DNA from: Pseudomonas fluorescens
GTDB taxonomy: Bacteria; Pseudomonadota; Gammaproteobacteria; Pseudomonadales; Pseudomonadaceae
Direction: 5' to 3'
Assembly (NCBI RefSeq): GCF_002837185.1
Contig: NZ_KZ478004.1
Location: 59,231 to 92,165, forward strand
Length of the DNA: 32,935 nucleotides
In this document: one piece after another, positions 1 to 6,782 of the stretch
Numbering within the stretch: the stretch's first letter is position 1
Layout: every line of letters starts with the position of its first letter
Position numbers and translations under genes: made by a program
The notes under the pieces: model-generated
What the model was told of the DNA's origin: nothing
Database searches by the model: none
Seen by the model: only the letters and a program-made list of their open reading frames with translations

Positions 1-587
1 ACTTCAATCGTCCCGGTTGCCGGCACCAGGTACGCTCGGCGCCCGCTGTCCAGACGGTACTCGGCAGTTTCACCGGCCTTCAGATTAGCCGCCACCAAGC
101 GTGCATCGGCGCGAATGCGCAGGCTTTGCGTGTCTCCGACCTTGCCGCTGGCCAGGGTCACGAAACCTTCGCGAACACCCTGCGGAAACGGCTTGGCGCC
201 CCAGGACGGTGGCAATCCGGCCTCATTCGGAATGATCCAGATCTGGAAGATCTTGGTCGGCGTGGCTTCCAGGTTGTACTCGCTGTGGGCAATCCCGGTG
301 CCGGCGCTCATCACCTGTACGTCGCCCGCTTCGGTGCGGCCCTTGTTGCCAAGGTTATCCGCATGACTGATGGCGCCTTCGCGTACGTAGGTGATGATTT
401 CCATGTCGCGGTGCGGGTGCTGCGGGAAGCCGGTGCCCGGCGCAATGATGTCGTCATTCCACACCCGCAGGTTGCCCCAGTGCATGCGCTCGGGGTCATG
501 GTATTCGGCAAACGAGAAATGATGATGGGCGTCGAGCCAGCCATGGTGGGCGCCGCCCAGGGTGTTGAAGGGTCGAAGTTCAAGCAT
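1..587 (-). CDS. Pirin family protein (3' end outside window)
   Basis: The reading frame runs on the minus strand from ATG at 587 to the left edge without a stop, giving about 195 residues, so the C-terminal part is missing. The cupin metal-site motif is intact: His57 and His59 in FPQHPHRDMEIITYV, and His101 and Glu103 in GTGIAHSEYN, matching the Fe ligands of pirin and of quercetinase YhhW. Bacterial pirins are cytosolic cupins; some act as quercetin 2,3-dioxygenases, others as regulatory partners. Which applies here cannot be decided from sequence. AGGAGACG lies just upstream of the ATG as ribosome binding site. The gene is divergent from the helicase gene. Family assignment is secure, function is not. 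Confidence 0.93.
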   Translation of the reverse strand, partial: MLELRPFNTLGGAHHGWLDAHHHFSFAEYHDPERMHWGNLRVWNDDIIAPGTGFPQHPHRDMEIITYVREGAISHADNLGNKGRTEAGDVQVMSAGTGIAHSEYNLEATPTKIFQIWIIPNEAGLPPSWGAKPFPQGVREGFVTLASGKVGDTQSLRIRADARLVAANLKAGETAEYRLDSGRRAYLVPATGTIE

Positions 588-804
588 GATCGTCTCCTGT
601 TGATGACCCTATATTCCACCAGCGCATGATCGATAAAAAGCGTAAAAACTGCCTTATTCCTATCGACTGATTCGATGTTAATTAAGGGCAATAACTTTCA
701 CTTCATCGCCTAACTGCATGACACCAAAGCATTTGGCTGGAACTCGGCGTCAATTCCGGCGACCATGGCGCACTGTCAAAACCCAGCTCATCGCAGGAGT
801 TCGC
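588..804. promoter_or_regulatory. Divergent intergenic region, pirin / helicase
   Basis: This 217-base stretch separates the divergent pirin and helicase genes and is AT-rich in its middle part, as expected for back-to-back promoters. It holds a small dyad at 662-676 (ATCGA, 5 bases, TCGAT), which fits the T-N11-A pattern of LysR-type operators; pirin genes often sit next to LysR regulators, but none is present in view. No convincing -35/-10 pair was assigned. An ATG at 718 is in frame with the helicase but has no ribosome binding site. Confidence 0.35.
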
Positions 805-3252
805 GTGCCGCCCCCACAGCCTGATCTGCCCCCTGAATTGCGCCCGCTGGCGGAAATGCCGCTGTTGAAACGGCTTGCCGCGCGTCTGTTCGGACACGGC
901 CTCACGCGTTTGCGCGCTCAACACCGTTTCTCCTGGTTACACGGTCAAGCCGACGGTTTTCGCAGCGGGCATGAAGCCGGTGTGGAGTATGGCTACCGCG
1001 AGGGCAAGGCGGACGGTTTGGAAGAGGGCCGGCAAGTCTTGCTGATACGTGATTTTCGGTCCGATGAGCCTCGTGCTCCGGGCATTGATGACAACTTGTT
1101 CGATGACTGGCGATTGCCCCTGACCGCCGACATCAAAAAGCGCATCAAGGCCGACGTTGCACGTTTGCTGCCGGCTCACGCCCAGCCGAGCGCCGCGCAG
1201 TGGAAGATGATCTTCAGCGACACGCCCTCGACCTCAGTGATTGCAGGCGCTGGCGCAGGCAAGTCGACCTCCCTGGTGCTGCGCATCCTTCTGCTCACCC
1301 ATTACCTGGGCTTCGAGCTGAGTTCGATGACCGTGGTGACGTTCACCCGCGAATCGCGCAAGGACTTCATCCACAAGCTCATGCAGATTCTCAGCCTGTG
1401 GGGCCAACCCCTTGGCCAAAAAGAGGCCCAGGCGGTGGTGCGCACCTTTCACTCACGCATCCTGCCGATGGTGCGCAGCCTGCCGGGCTTTGAGCGACTG
1501 CAGGCGTTCGAGAACCTCAGCGCCGGCGTCGAGGACGCCGACAGCAATCCGTTCGACCTGCGCATCAACGACGCCCAGCGCCAACAGATGAACGCCTGCT
1601 ATCACCGCTTGCACGGCAGCCACGCGCGTTTTCGTGAGTTGATCGCGCCGTTGGCGCGCCATGGTCTGCAACTCAAGGAGCTGGAGTGCGATCACCCGGA
1701 TGTACAAAAGCGCATGGCGGTGACGGAACTGGCGGCCAGGCGTGATGAAGAACTCTGCGACGTCATCGAGGATCTGTGGTTTCGCGCCGGCGCCTGGCCG
1801 ATCAAGGGTATCGAGCCGAGCCGGCAGACGTTCGATATCAATGGGGCGAAATTTCATTGCCATGGCTATATCCCCGAGCTGGACGCGTGGGTGGTGCTGG
1901 GCTTTGATTCGCGGGAAAGCCCTCAGATCAGCCGGCCCAATTCAAAGCTGTCAGTGCGCGCAGAGTGGGCGGTAAAGCGCACCTTGTTTCAAGCTTTCTG
2001 TCGCAAGCCTTTGATATGGCTTGATAACTATGAGTCTTCAAAAAGATTGTTGAGCAGTCTGGCGGGCGATGCCACGGCCGGGCCAGGGTTTGATTACAAG
2101 GTCAAGGGTGAGCTTGCTTCAGCGCCGCTGTTGGACAGCTTTGTGATGGCCGCCGGCTTTATCGAAAACCTCGGGTTGGATGTGCCCAGCGCCGTGGGCC
2201 GCATGAGCTTTGCCAAAGACGACCCGGACCGCTTGTTCTTCGAGGCCCTGGGCATTTTCTGGAAGGCCCTGGAAGATCACTTGCTCGATCAATCGCCGCC
2301 GATCATGACGTATAACCGCATGTTTTCGTTGTTTGGCGAAAATACCCCGGAAAACCTCAAGCTGCTCAGCGACCCATTGCTGCGGCCGATGTCGCACCTG
2401 ATGATCGATGAGTTCCAGGACGTATCGCCGCAGATTGTCTCGTGGATCCGTGCCAGCCTGCGCGAAATCCGCAGCCGTGGCCCGGCCATGCATGTCGGGC
2501 GCGGGGCGCAGCGTTCATCGCTACTGTGCGTGGGGGACGACTGGCAGTCGATCTACGGCTGGCGCGGCAGTTCACCCAAGTACTTCATGGAATTCAACCA
2601 AGAGTTTGCATCGCCGAGTACCACACGGGTGATGCTGGCTGAGAACTACCGCAGTCATCAGCACATCATCGATGCTGCCGAGCACATCGTACGCAGCGCG
2701 CCGGCCATTCCCGGCAAAAAGGCCAAGGCCAGTGGCGAGCCCAAGCCGCTGGTACCCGTGACAGTGCAGGAGCGCGACGACGCTGCACTGGCGCGGCAGC
2801 TGCTCGAGCATTATCAGCAGGGTGATACGATCTTGATGCTATATCGAAAAAGCAGCGATAAGTTATTGATACAAGAGCATATTCAGGCGGTAGTTAATCT
2901 TGATTCGAGCTTGCCGCCTCAGGCGCGCAAGCTCAAACAGCTGACCTATCACAGCGCCAAGGGCCTGCAGGCGGACGCGGTGTTTCTATTGGGGGACTGC
3001 CAGCACCTCACCAGTTCGCCTTACAAGAACCAGGTCTACCGTATGGCGGGCCTGGGCAAGGATGGCGACAACGAGGCGTATGACAACGCACAAAAAGACG
3101 AAGTGCTGCGCCTGGCCTACGTCGGTATCACGCGAGCGGTCAGCCACTGTTATTGGTACGTGGAAAAGCCCGAAGGCCAGGCGGTGAATGTGCCAAGGGC
3201 ATCGGAGCGGGTGGACGGCAGGAAAGCATTCTTCGACGATCAACGCGGTTGA
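805..3252 (+). CDS. UvrD/Rep superfamily 1 DNA helicase, helicase IV-like
   Basis: A protein of 815 residues with all SF1A motifs: Walker A VIAGAGAGKST near residues 144-154, motif II LMIDEFQD at 532-539, motif III VGDDWQSIYGWRGS, motif IV LAENYRS, motif V TYHSAKGLQAD and motif VI YVGITRA at 772-778. It should be a 3'-5' ATP-driven DNA translocase acting in repair. VGDDWQSIY and the long insert before motif II resemble HelD. The insert segment GYIPELDAWVVLGFDS sits where HelD has a PDFYLP-like, nuclease-like strand pair, and seems to lack the acidic residues. I chose GTG at 805 because AGGAG lies 5 bases upstream; an in-frame ATG at 718 would add 29 residues but has no ribosome binding site. 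Exact subfamily is uncertain. Confidence 0.88.
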   Translation: MPPPQPDLPPELRPLAEMPLLKRLAARLFGHGLTRLRAQHRFSWLHGQADGFRSGHEAGVEYGYREGKADGLEEGRQVLLIRDFRSDEPRAPGIDDNLFDDWRLPLTADIKKRIKADVARLLPAHAQPSAAQWKMIFSDTPSTSVIAGAGAGKSTSLVLRILLLTHYLGFELSSMTVVTFTRESRKDFIHKLMQILSLWGQPLGQKEAQAVVRTFHSRILPMVRSLPGFERLQAFENLSAGVEDADSNPFDLRINDAQRQQMNACYHRLHGSHARFRELIAPLARHGLQLKELECDHPDVQKRMAVTELAARRDEELCDVIEDLWFRAGAWPIKGIEPSRQTFDINGAKFHCHGYIPELDAWVVLGFDSRESPQISRPNSKLSVRAEWAVKRTLFQAFCRKPLIWLDNYESSKRLLSSLAGDATAGPGFDYKVKGELASAPLLDSFVMAAGFIENLGLDVPSAVGRMSFAKDDPDRLFFEALGIFWKALEDHLLDQSPPIMTYNRMFSLFGENTPENLKLLSDPLLRPMSHLMIDEFQDVSPQIVSWIRASLREIRSRGPAMHVGRGAQRSSLLCVGDDWQSIYGWRGSSPKYFMEFNQEFASPSTTRVMLAENYRSHQHIIDAAEHIVRSAPAIPGKKAKASGEPKPLVPVTVQERDDAALARQLLEHYQQGDTILMLYRKSSDKLLIQEHIQAVVNLDSSLPPQARKLKQLTYHSAKGLQADAVFLLGDCQHLTSSPYKNQVYRMAGLGKDGDNEAYDNAQKDEVLRLAYVGITRAVSHCYWYVEKPEGQAVNVPRASERVDGRKAFFDDQRG

Positions 3253-3273
3253 TCGGCCTCAATGCGATCTGAA

Positions 3274-3297
3274 TGTGGGAGGGGGCTTGCCCCCGAT
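3274..3297 (+). repeat. REP element, TGTGGGAGGGGGCTTG type, with eroded partner
   Basis: The GC-rich palindromic unit directly follows the helicase gene and reads into GCCCCCGAT. The expected inverted partner is reduced to GCCTCCCACC around 3338-3347, so this looks like a decayed REP pair between convergent genes. It may help end or stabilise the 3' end of the helicase mRNA. Confidence 0.8.
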
Positions 3298-3374
3298 TGC
3301 GCTTTGTCATTCGACCTTGCAGTGACTGACCCAGCGCCTCCCACCGTTGGATCTCACCGGTCTGCGGCAATCGA

Positions 3375-3647
3375 TCAGGCCCGCAGCGACAGAGGCGGCA
3401 CAAAACTCTCAAGCTCATCCTCCACCGCCTCGATGATGCGCTCCACATCGGCGGCGTTCATTACAGTGGCGCAGGGAATGCCAGCGATAGCGATCAGTGT
3501 CTCGCCGCTGGTCCGATCAAACAGGCGGGCCACCATGCTGCCGGGGGCGTCCATGCTCCCCTCGAAGCCCATCGGATGAAAGTGCCAGCGCATCAGCTGG
3601 CACGCGTTGGGGAATGTCACTTTGTTCATAGTGCCCACCTTGTTCAT
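3375..3647 (-). CDS. DUF1652 domain protein
   Basis: A 90-residue soluble protein with no signal peptide or membrane segment. The stretch FPNACQLMRWHFHPMGFEG, then VARLFDRTSGE and a C-terminal helix with VERIIEAVEDELESF, resemble the small DUF1652 family that is common in Pseudomonas and has no known function. Two starts compete: ATG at 3647 has AAGGAAG a few bases upstream, and ATG at 3629 has AAGGTGG upstream. The first is used here. The gene stands alone between a decayed REP and a gap of about 200 bases in which I see no further gene. Confidence 0.75.
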   Translation of the reverse strand: MNKVGTMNKVTFPNACQLMRWHFHPMGFEGSMDAPGSMVARLFDRTSGETLIAIAGIPCATVMNAADVERIIEAVEDELESFVPPLSLRA

Positions 3648-3852
3648 TGAGCGCTTCCTTTAGCTCGCGGCAGGAGCCAGGACCTTCAATAGTCCTGGTG
3701 TCGAGCACTCAAAATAGCATCCGTTCGCAAGGGGAAGGCGACTTTTTCAGGTCCGTTCGGCGGTTCCTTGACCTGGATCATGTCTTGCTGGCCGCCAAGC
3801 TGGCGAGAGACGCCACGGCATGGGCGAGATGTCGTTGCAAATCAAGTGACCG

Positions 3853-4350
3853 TCATGACTCATCCGCTAACTGAATCAGCTCTGGGGAAGCGGGAGGGCC
3901 TAGAGTGAGCAGGCGTTGCAGGTAATGTCCCAGGCGCGGTGGCACGATGAACTGTTCGGTGTGATTGATTTCCTCGACGCTCCACCAGCGCATCTCCTTG
4001 ACCACGGCTTTCTCTTCGTCGGTCTGATGCTGTGTCGTGAAATCGATGCGGGTAGCCCGATATAGCAGAAAGGACTCATCCAGAAGAACCGGCGTGCCAT
4101 TACGCATCAATGTATGTTTTCCCGTCCACACCAGGCGCCCTTGGGACAGTTCTTCGGGGCGGTATCCCGCTTCTTCGAACAGCTCACGTTGTGCGGCGTC
4201 TTGAAGGCTTTCGTCCGGCTTGATTCCGCCACCCAGGGTGCACCAGAAGGTCCGGTCAGGCAGGGTCACCTGCATCAATAGAATTTGATCATGTGGGTTG
4301 AGCAGAAGGGCCCGGACATTCTTTCGGCAGGGCAGATCACAGGGGGCCAT
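3853..4350 (-). CDS. NUDIX hydrolase
   Basis: A 165-residue protein with a complete Nudix box: the GX5EX7REUXEEXGU pattern is met by GGIKPDES, a spacer, and RELFEEAGY, roughly residues 41-63. Such enzymes hydrolyse nucleoside diphosphates linked to another group, using Mg2+ held by the REXXEE glutamates. The substrate cannot be read from the sequence; the C-terminal EMRWWSVEEI segment is typical of MutT/NudA-like members. AAGGA lies 8 bases before the start. The gene is divergent from aprX, and nothing suggests a role in exoenzyme production. Confidence 0.9.
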   Translation of the reverse strand: MAPCDLPCRKNVRALLLNPHDQILLMQVTLPDRTFWCTLGGGIKPDESLQDAAQRELFEEAGYRPEELSQGRLVWTGKHTLMRNGTPVLLDESFLLYRATRIDFTTQHQTDEEKAVVKEMRWWSVEEINHTEQFIVPPRLGHYLQRLLTLGPPASPELIQLADES

Positions 4351-4768
4351 GCATGTGTTCCTTTTTGATCACGGCGTCCAACGCTAATAGAGAGTTCGCT
4401 CATATACGAGGTATACCTGACACATTGATTATCTTCAATGCCCGTCAAATCGGTGCGTGTCCCGGCATCAGGGGGCAGACCAGACGGACTTTTATATGCC
4501 GGTAGTGGCTCATTAATATTGCTTATGCCACGGTGTCAATATATTGGATCCATTATTCAAGTACGACGCTCAATTAAAGCGCTTTAGCGCTATTTAATAT
4601 TTAAATAACACTGGACTTAGATTGGGCGCGCAATGAGCAATCACGCCCAATAAATGCTGCGCGCGACTTCCTGTTGTTGAACCTGCATCACATTTTCATC
4701 AGTGAAATAGTTGTAGACGAAAGATTTCAAGTTGTGTCAGTTTTCTTACGCCTTCAAAAGAGGTGAGT

Positions 4769-4801
4769 GATAGGACTATCCTCGCCCGCGAGGTTCCTAT
4801 C
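4769..4801 (+). promoter_or_regulatory. aprX mRNA leader stem-loop
   Basis: GATAGGA (4769-4775) is complementary to TCCTATC (4795-4801), and inside it CCTCG (4780-4784) is complementary to CGAGG (4789-4793) with loop CCCG, giving 12 base pairs interrupted by a 4-by-1 internal loop. The element ends 28 bases before the aprX ribosome binding site, so it would lie in the 5' untranslated leader. An alternative fold, GATA-GGAC-TATC (4769-4780), would show a GGA in a hairpin loop, the arrangement favoured by Rsm proteins. The pairing is seen; the function is inferred. Confidence 0.5.
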
Positions 4802-4825
4802 GAACAAAGACTGATGCACTTGCAA

Positions 4826-4835
4826 ACAAGGAAGT
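4826..4835 (+). promoter_or_regulatory. RsmA/RsmE binding motif overlapping aprX Shine-Dalgarno
   Basis: ACAAGGAAGT matches all ten positions of the published Rsm/Csr consensus (A/U)CANGGANG(U/A) and contains the Shine-Dalgarno AAGGAAG, 7 bases before the aprX ATG. In related pseudomonads the Gac/Rsm cascade represses exoprotease translation by Rsm protein binding at the ribosome binding site, relieved by RsmX/Y/Z RNAs. The match is direct; regulation in this strain is inferred from those relatives. Confidence 0.75.
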
Positions 4836-4841
4836 ACGTTT

Positions 4842-6275
4842 ATGTCAAAAGTAAAAGACAAGGCTATTGTATCTGCCGCGCAAGCCAGCACTGCTTACTC
4901 GCAAATCGATAGCTTCAGCCATTTGTATGACCGTGGCGGCAACCTCACCGTCAATGGCAAACCGTCCTACAGCGTGGACCAGGCAGCCACCCAACTGCTG
5001 CGCGATGGCGCCGCGTACCGGGACTTTGATGGCAACGGCAAGATCGATCTGACCTACACCTTCCTCACCTCGGCTACCCAGAGCACCATGAATAAACATG
5101 GCATCTCAGGTTTCAGCCAATTCAACGCCCAGCAGAAAGCACAGGCCGCACTGGCCATGCAATCCTGGTCGGATGTGGCCAACGTGACCTTTACCGAAAA
5201 GGCTTCCGGCGGCGACGGGCACATGACCTTCGGCAACTACAGCGGTGGCCAGGACGGCGCGGCGGCGTTCGCTTACCTGCCCGGCACCGGCGCAGGCTAC
5301 GACGGCACCTCGTGGTACCTGACCAACAACAGCTACACGCCGAACAAGACCCCGGACCTGAACAACTATGGCCGGCAGACCCTGACCCACGAAATCGGTC
5401 ACACCCTGGGCCTGGCTCACCCTGGCGACTACAACGCCGGGAATGGCAACCCGACCTATAACGACGCGACCTATGGACAGGACACGCGTGGCTATAGCCT
5501 CATGAGTTACTGGAGCGAGAGCAACACCAACCAGAACTTCAGCAAAGGCGGGGTCGAGGCGTACGCTTCCGGTCCGCTGATCGACGACATCGCCGCGATC
5601 CAGAAGCTCTACGGTGCCAACCTCAACACCCGCGCCGGTGACACCACCTACGGTTTCAACTCCAACACCGGGCGTGATTTCCTCAGCGCCACATCCAATG
5701 CCGACAAGCTGGTGTTCTCGGTATGGGACGGTGGCGGCAACGACACCCTGGACTTCTCCGGGTTTACCCAGAACCAGAAGATCAACCTCAATGCGACCTC
5801 GTTCTCCGACGTTGGCGGCCTGGTGGGCAACGTGTCCATCGCCAAAGGTGTCACCGTCGAGAACGCGTTCGGCGGCGCGGGCAACGACCTGATCATTGGT
5901 AACCAGGCCGCCAACCTGATCAAGGGCGGGGCCGGCAACGACCTCATCTACGGCGGTGGCGGTGCGGACCAACTGTGGGGCGGCGCCGGCAGCGATACAT
6001 TCGTGTACGGTGCCAGTTCCGACTCCAAGCCAGGGGCTGCGGACAAGATCTTCGACTTCACCTCGGGTTCGGACAAGATCGACCTGTCCGGTATCACCAA
6101 GGGTGCGGGCGTGACCTTCGTCAATGCCTTCACCGGGCATGCCGGCGATGCGGTTCTGTCCTACGCCTCAGGCACCAACCTGGGCACGTTGGCCGTGGAC
6201 TTCTCCGGGCACGGCGTGGCGGATTTCCTCGTCACCACCGTTGGCCAGGCGGCTGCCAGCGACATCGTGGCGTGA
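4842..6275 (+). CDS. aprX: Serralysin-type alkaline metalloprotease AprX
   Basis: A 477-residue secreted zinc endopeptidase of family M10B, the usual length for serralysins. The zinc motif HEIGHTLGLAH gives ligands His183, His187 and His193 with catalytic Glu184; the Met-turn SLMSYW gives Met221 and Tyr223. There is no Sec signal; the short N-terminal propeptide precedes the protease domain. RTX repeats of the GGAGNDLI type occupy about residues 344-388, bind Ca2+ and form a parallel beta-roll, and the C-terminal domain carries the uncleaved type I secretion signal ending in SDIVA. Secretion should use AprDEF encoded downstream, and Inh is the periplasmic inhibitor. AprX is the heat-stable caseinolytic protease known from milk pseudomonads. 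Translation is probably under Rsm control. Confidence 0.98.
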   Translation: MSKVKDKAIVSAAQASTAYSQIDSFSHLYDRGGNLTVNGKPSYSVDQAATQLLRDGAAYRDFDGNGKIDLTYTFLTSATQSTMNKHGISGFSQFNAQQKAQAALAMQSWSDVANVTFTEKASGGDGHMTFGNYSGGQDGAAAFAYLPGTGAGYDGTSWYLTNNSYTPNKTPDLNNYGRQTLTHEIGHTLGLAHPGDYNAGNGNPTYNDATYGQDTRGYSLMSYWSESNTNQNFSKGGVEAYASGPLIDDIAAIQKLYGANLNTRAGDTTYGFNSNTGRDFLSATSNADKLVFSVWDGGGNDTLDFSGFTQNQKINLNATSFSDVGGLVGNVSIAKGVTVENAFGGAGNDLIIGNQAANLIKGGAGNDLIYGGGGADQLWGGAGSDTFVYGASSDSKPGAADKIFDFTSGSDKIDLSGITKGAGVTFVNAFTGHAGDAVLSYASGTNLGTLAVDFSGHGVADFLVTTVGQAAASDIVA

Positions 6276-6282
6276 TGTAAAG

Positions 6283-6302
6283 CGCGGCGCTCCGGCGCCG
6301 CG
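6283..6302 (+). promoter_or_regulatory. aprX-inh intergenic hairpin with UNCG tetraloop
   Basis: CGCGGCGC (6283-6290) and GCGCCGCG (6295-6302) pair perfectly over 8 bp around the loop TCCG, giving a C(UCCG)G hairpin of the very stable UNCG class. It starts 7 bases after the aprX stop codon. There is only TT after it, so it is not a classic terminator; a role in 3' stabilisation of aprX mRNA or partial attenuation before inh is likely but inferred. Confidence 0.6.
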
Positions 6303-6322
6303 TTCCAGGATGGAGCCAAACG

Positions 6323-6679
6323 ATGCAGCGTTTTTCCAAGTGGTTGACCCTTTTGATCGTGTCGGCAGGAGCCCATGCAATGGCGAGCAGTCTTGTTTTA
6401 CCCAGTACCGCGCAGTTGGCAGGGCATTGGCAGTTGCACCAGGGCGACCAGGTCTGTGCGCTGGACCTGCAAGAGCAGGCCAATCGCCTGGGCGGCGACG
6501 TGGCGTGTGTGGCGCAATGGCTGGGTGAAAAGCCCCTGACCTGGTCGCCCACTCCGGACGGTATCTGGCTGATGAATGCCGAAGGCAGCGGGATCACGCA
6601 CTTGAATCGCCAGAAGGAAGGCGAATATGAGGGGCGCACTAAATCCGGTGGTGTAGTTGCGTTGCGACGCACACCTTAG
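6323..6679 (+). CDS. inh: Serralysin inhibitor Inh/AprI
   Basis: A 118-residue periplasmic protease inhibitor of MEROPS family I38. Residues 1-21 form a Sec signal peptide ending in AHAMA; the predicted mature protein begins SSLVLPS, the N-terminal trunk that enters the serralysin active site in known Inh complexes. Cys45 and Cys62 should form the conserved disulfide of the eight-stranded barrel, and AGHWQL near residue 33 is a family motif. It protects the periplasm from AprX that fails to be exported. The ribosome binding site lies in AGGATGGAG. The gene is 47 bases after aprX, with a strong hairpin in the gap. Confidence 0.93.
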   Translation: MQRFSKWLTLLIVSAGAHAMASSLVLPSTAQLAGHWQLHQGDQVCALDLQEQANRLGGDVACVAQWLGEKPLTWSPTPDGIWLMNAEGSGITHLNRQKEGEYEGRTKSGGVVALRRTP

Positions 6680-6684
6680 TTTCC

Positions 6685-6702
6685 AGTTATAAGCTTATAA
6701 CT
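6685..6702. promoter_or_regulatory. 18-bp perfect palindrome between inh and aprD
   Basis: AGTTATAAG followed immediately by its reverse complement CTTATAACT forms an 18-bp perfect, AT-rich palindrome six bases after the inh stop codon. With no loop and no GC, it is a poor terminator; it looks more like a binding site for a dimeric regulator or a processing site. No regulator gene is nearby. Confidence 0.45.
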
Positions 6703-6782
6703 TCATTTGTTAGTTGACCGCGCCGTGTTCGGGGGTTGGGCAACTATTGCGCGTCATCTGGGTTCAGGGAAGAGTAAAAGAT

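Larger units (their letters stand above)
4351..4841 (+). promoter_or_regulatory. aprX upstream control region
   Basis: A 491-base gene-free region, clearly more AT-rich than its surroundings, which must hold the promoter of the exoenzyme operon and that of the NUDIX gene. It contains several perfect dyads: AGGTATACCT at 4409-4418, CAATATATTG at 4537-4546, TAAAGCGCTTTA at 4575-4586, TATTTAA with its complement across 4591-4607, and ATTGGGCG / CGCCCAAT spanning 4621-4651. TTGAAC at 4677-4682 could serve as a -35 box but no good -10 box follows at the right distance, so an activator-dependent promoter is plausible. Operator roles for the dyads are inference. Confidence 0.5.

Noticed and set aside
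126..629. 167-residue frame on the plus strand over the pirin gene
   Set aside because: The minus strand encodes pirin with its metal ligands; the plus frame is a shadow.
718..804. ATG at 718 as helicase start
   Set aside because: No ribosome binding site, and the added residues are basic and low in similarity to the rest; GTG at 805 has AGGAG at ideal spacing. Not fully excluded.
3647..3874. 75-residue plus-strand frame between DUF1652 and NUDIX genes
   Set aside because: No ribosome binding site, overlaps both neighbours on the other strand, and no recognisable composition or motif.
4677..4708. Sigma-70 promoter TTGAAC with downstream box for aprX
   Set aside because: No acceptable -10 hexamer lies 16-18 bases downstream, so the promoter is left unassigned.
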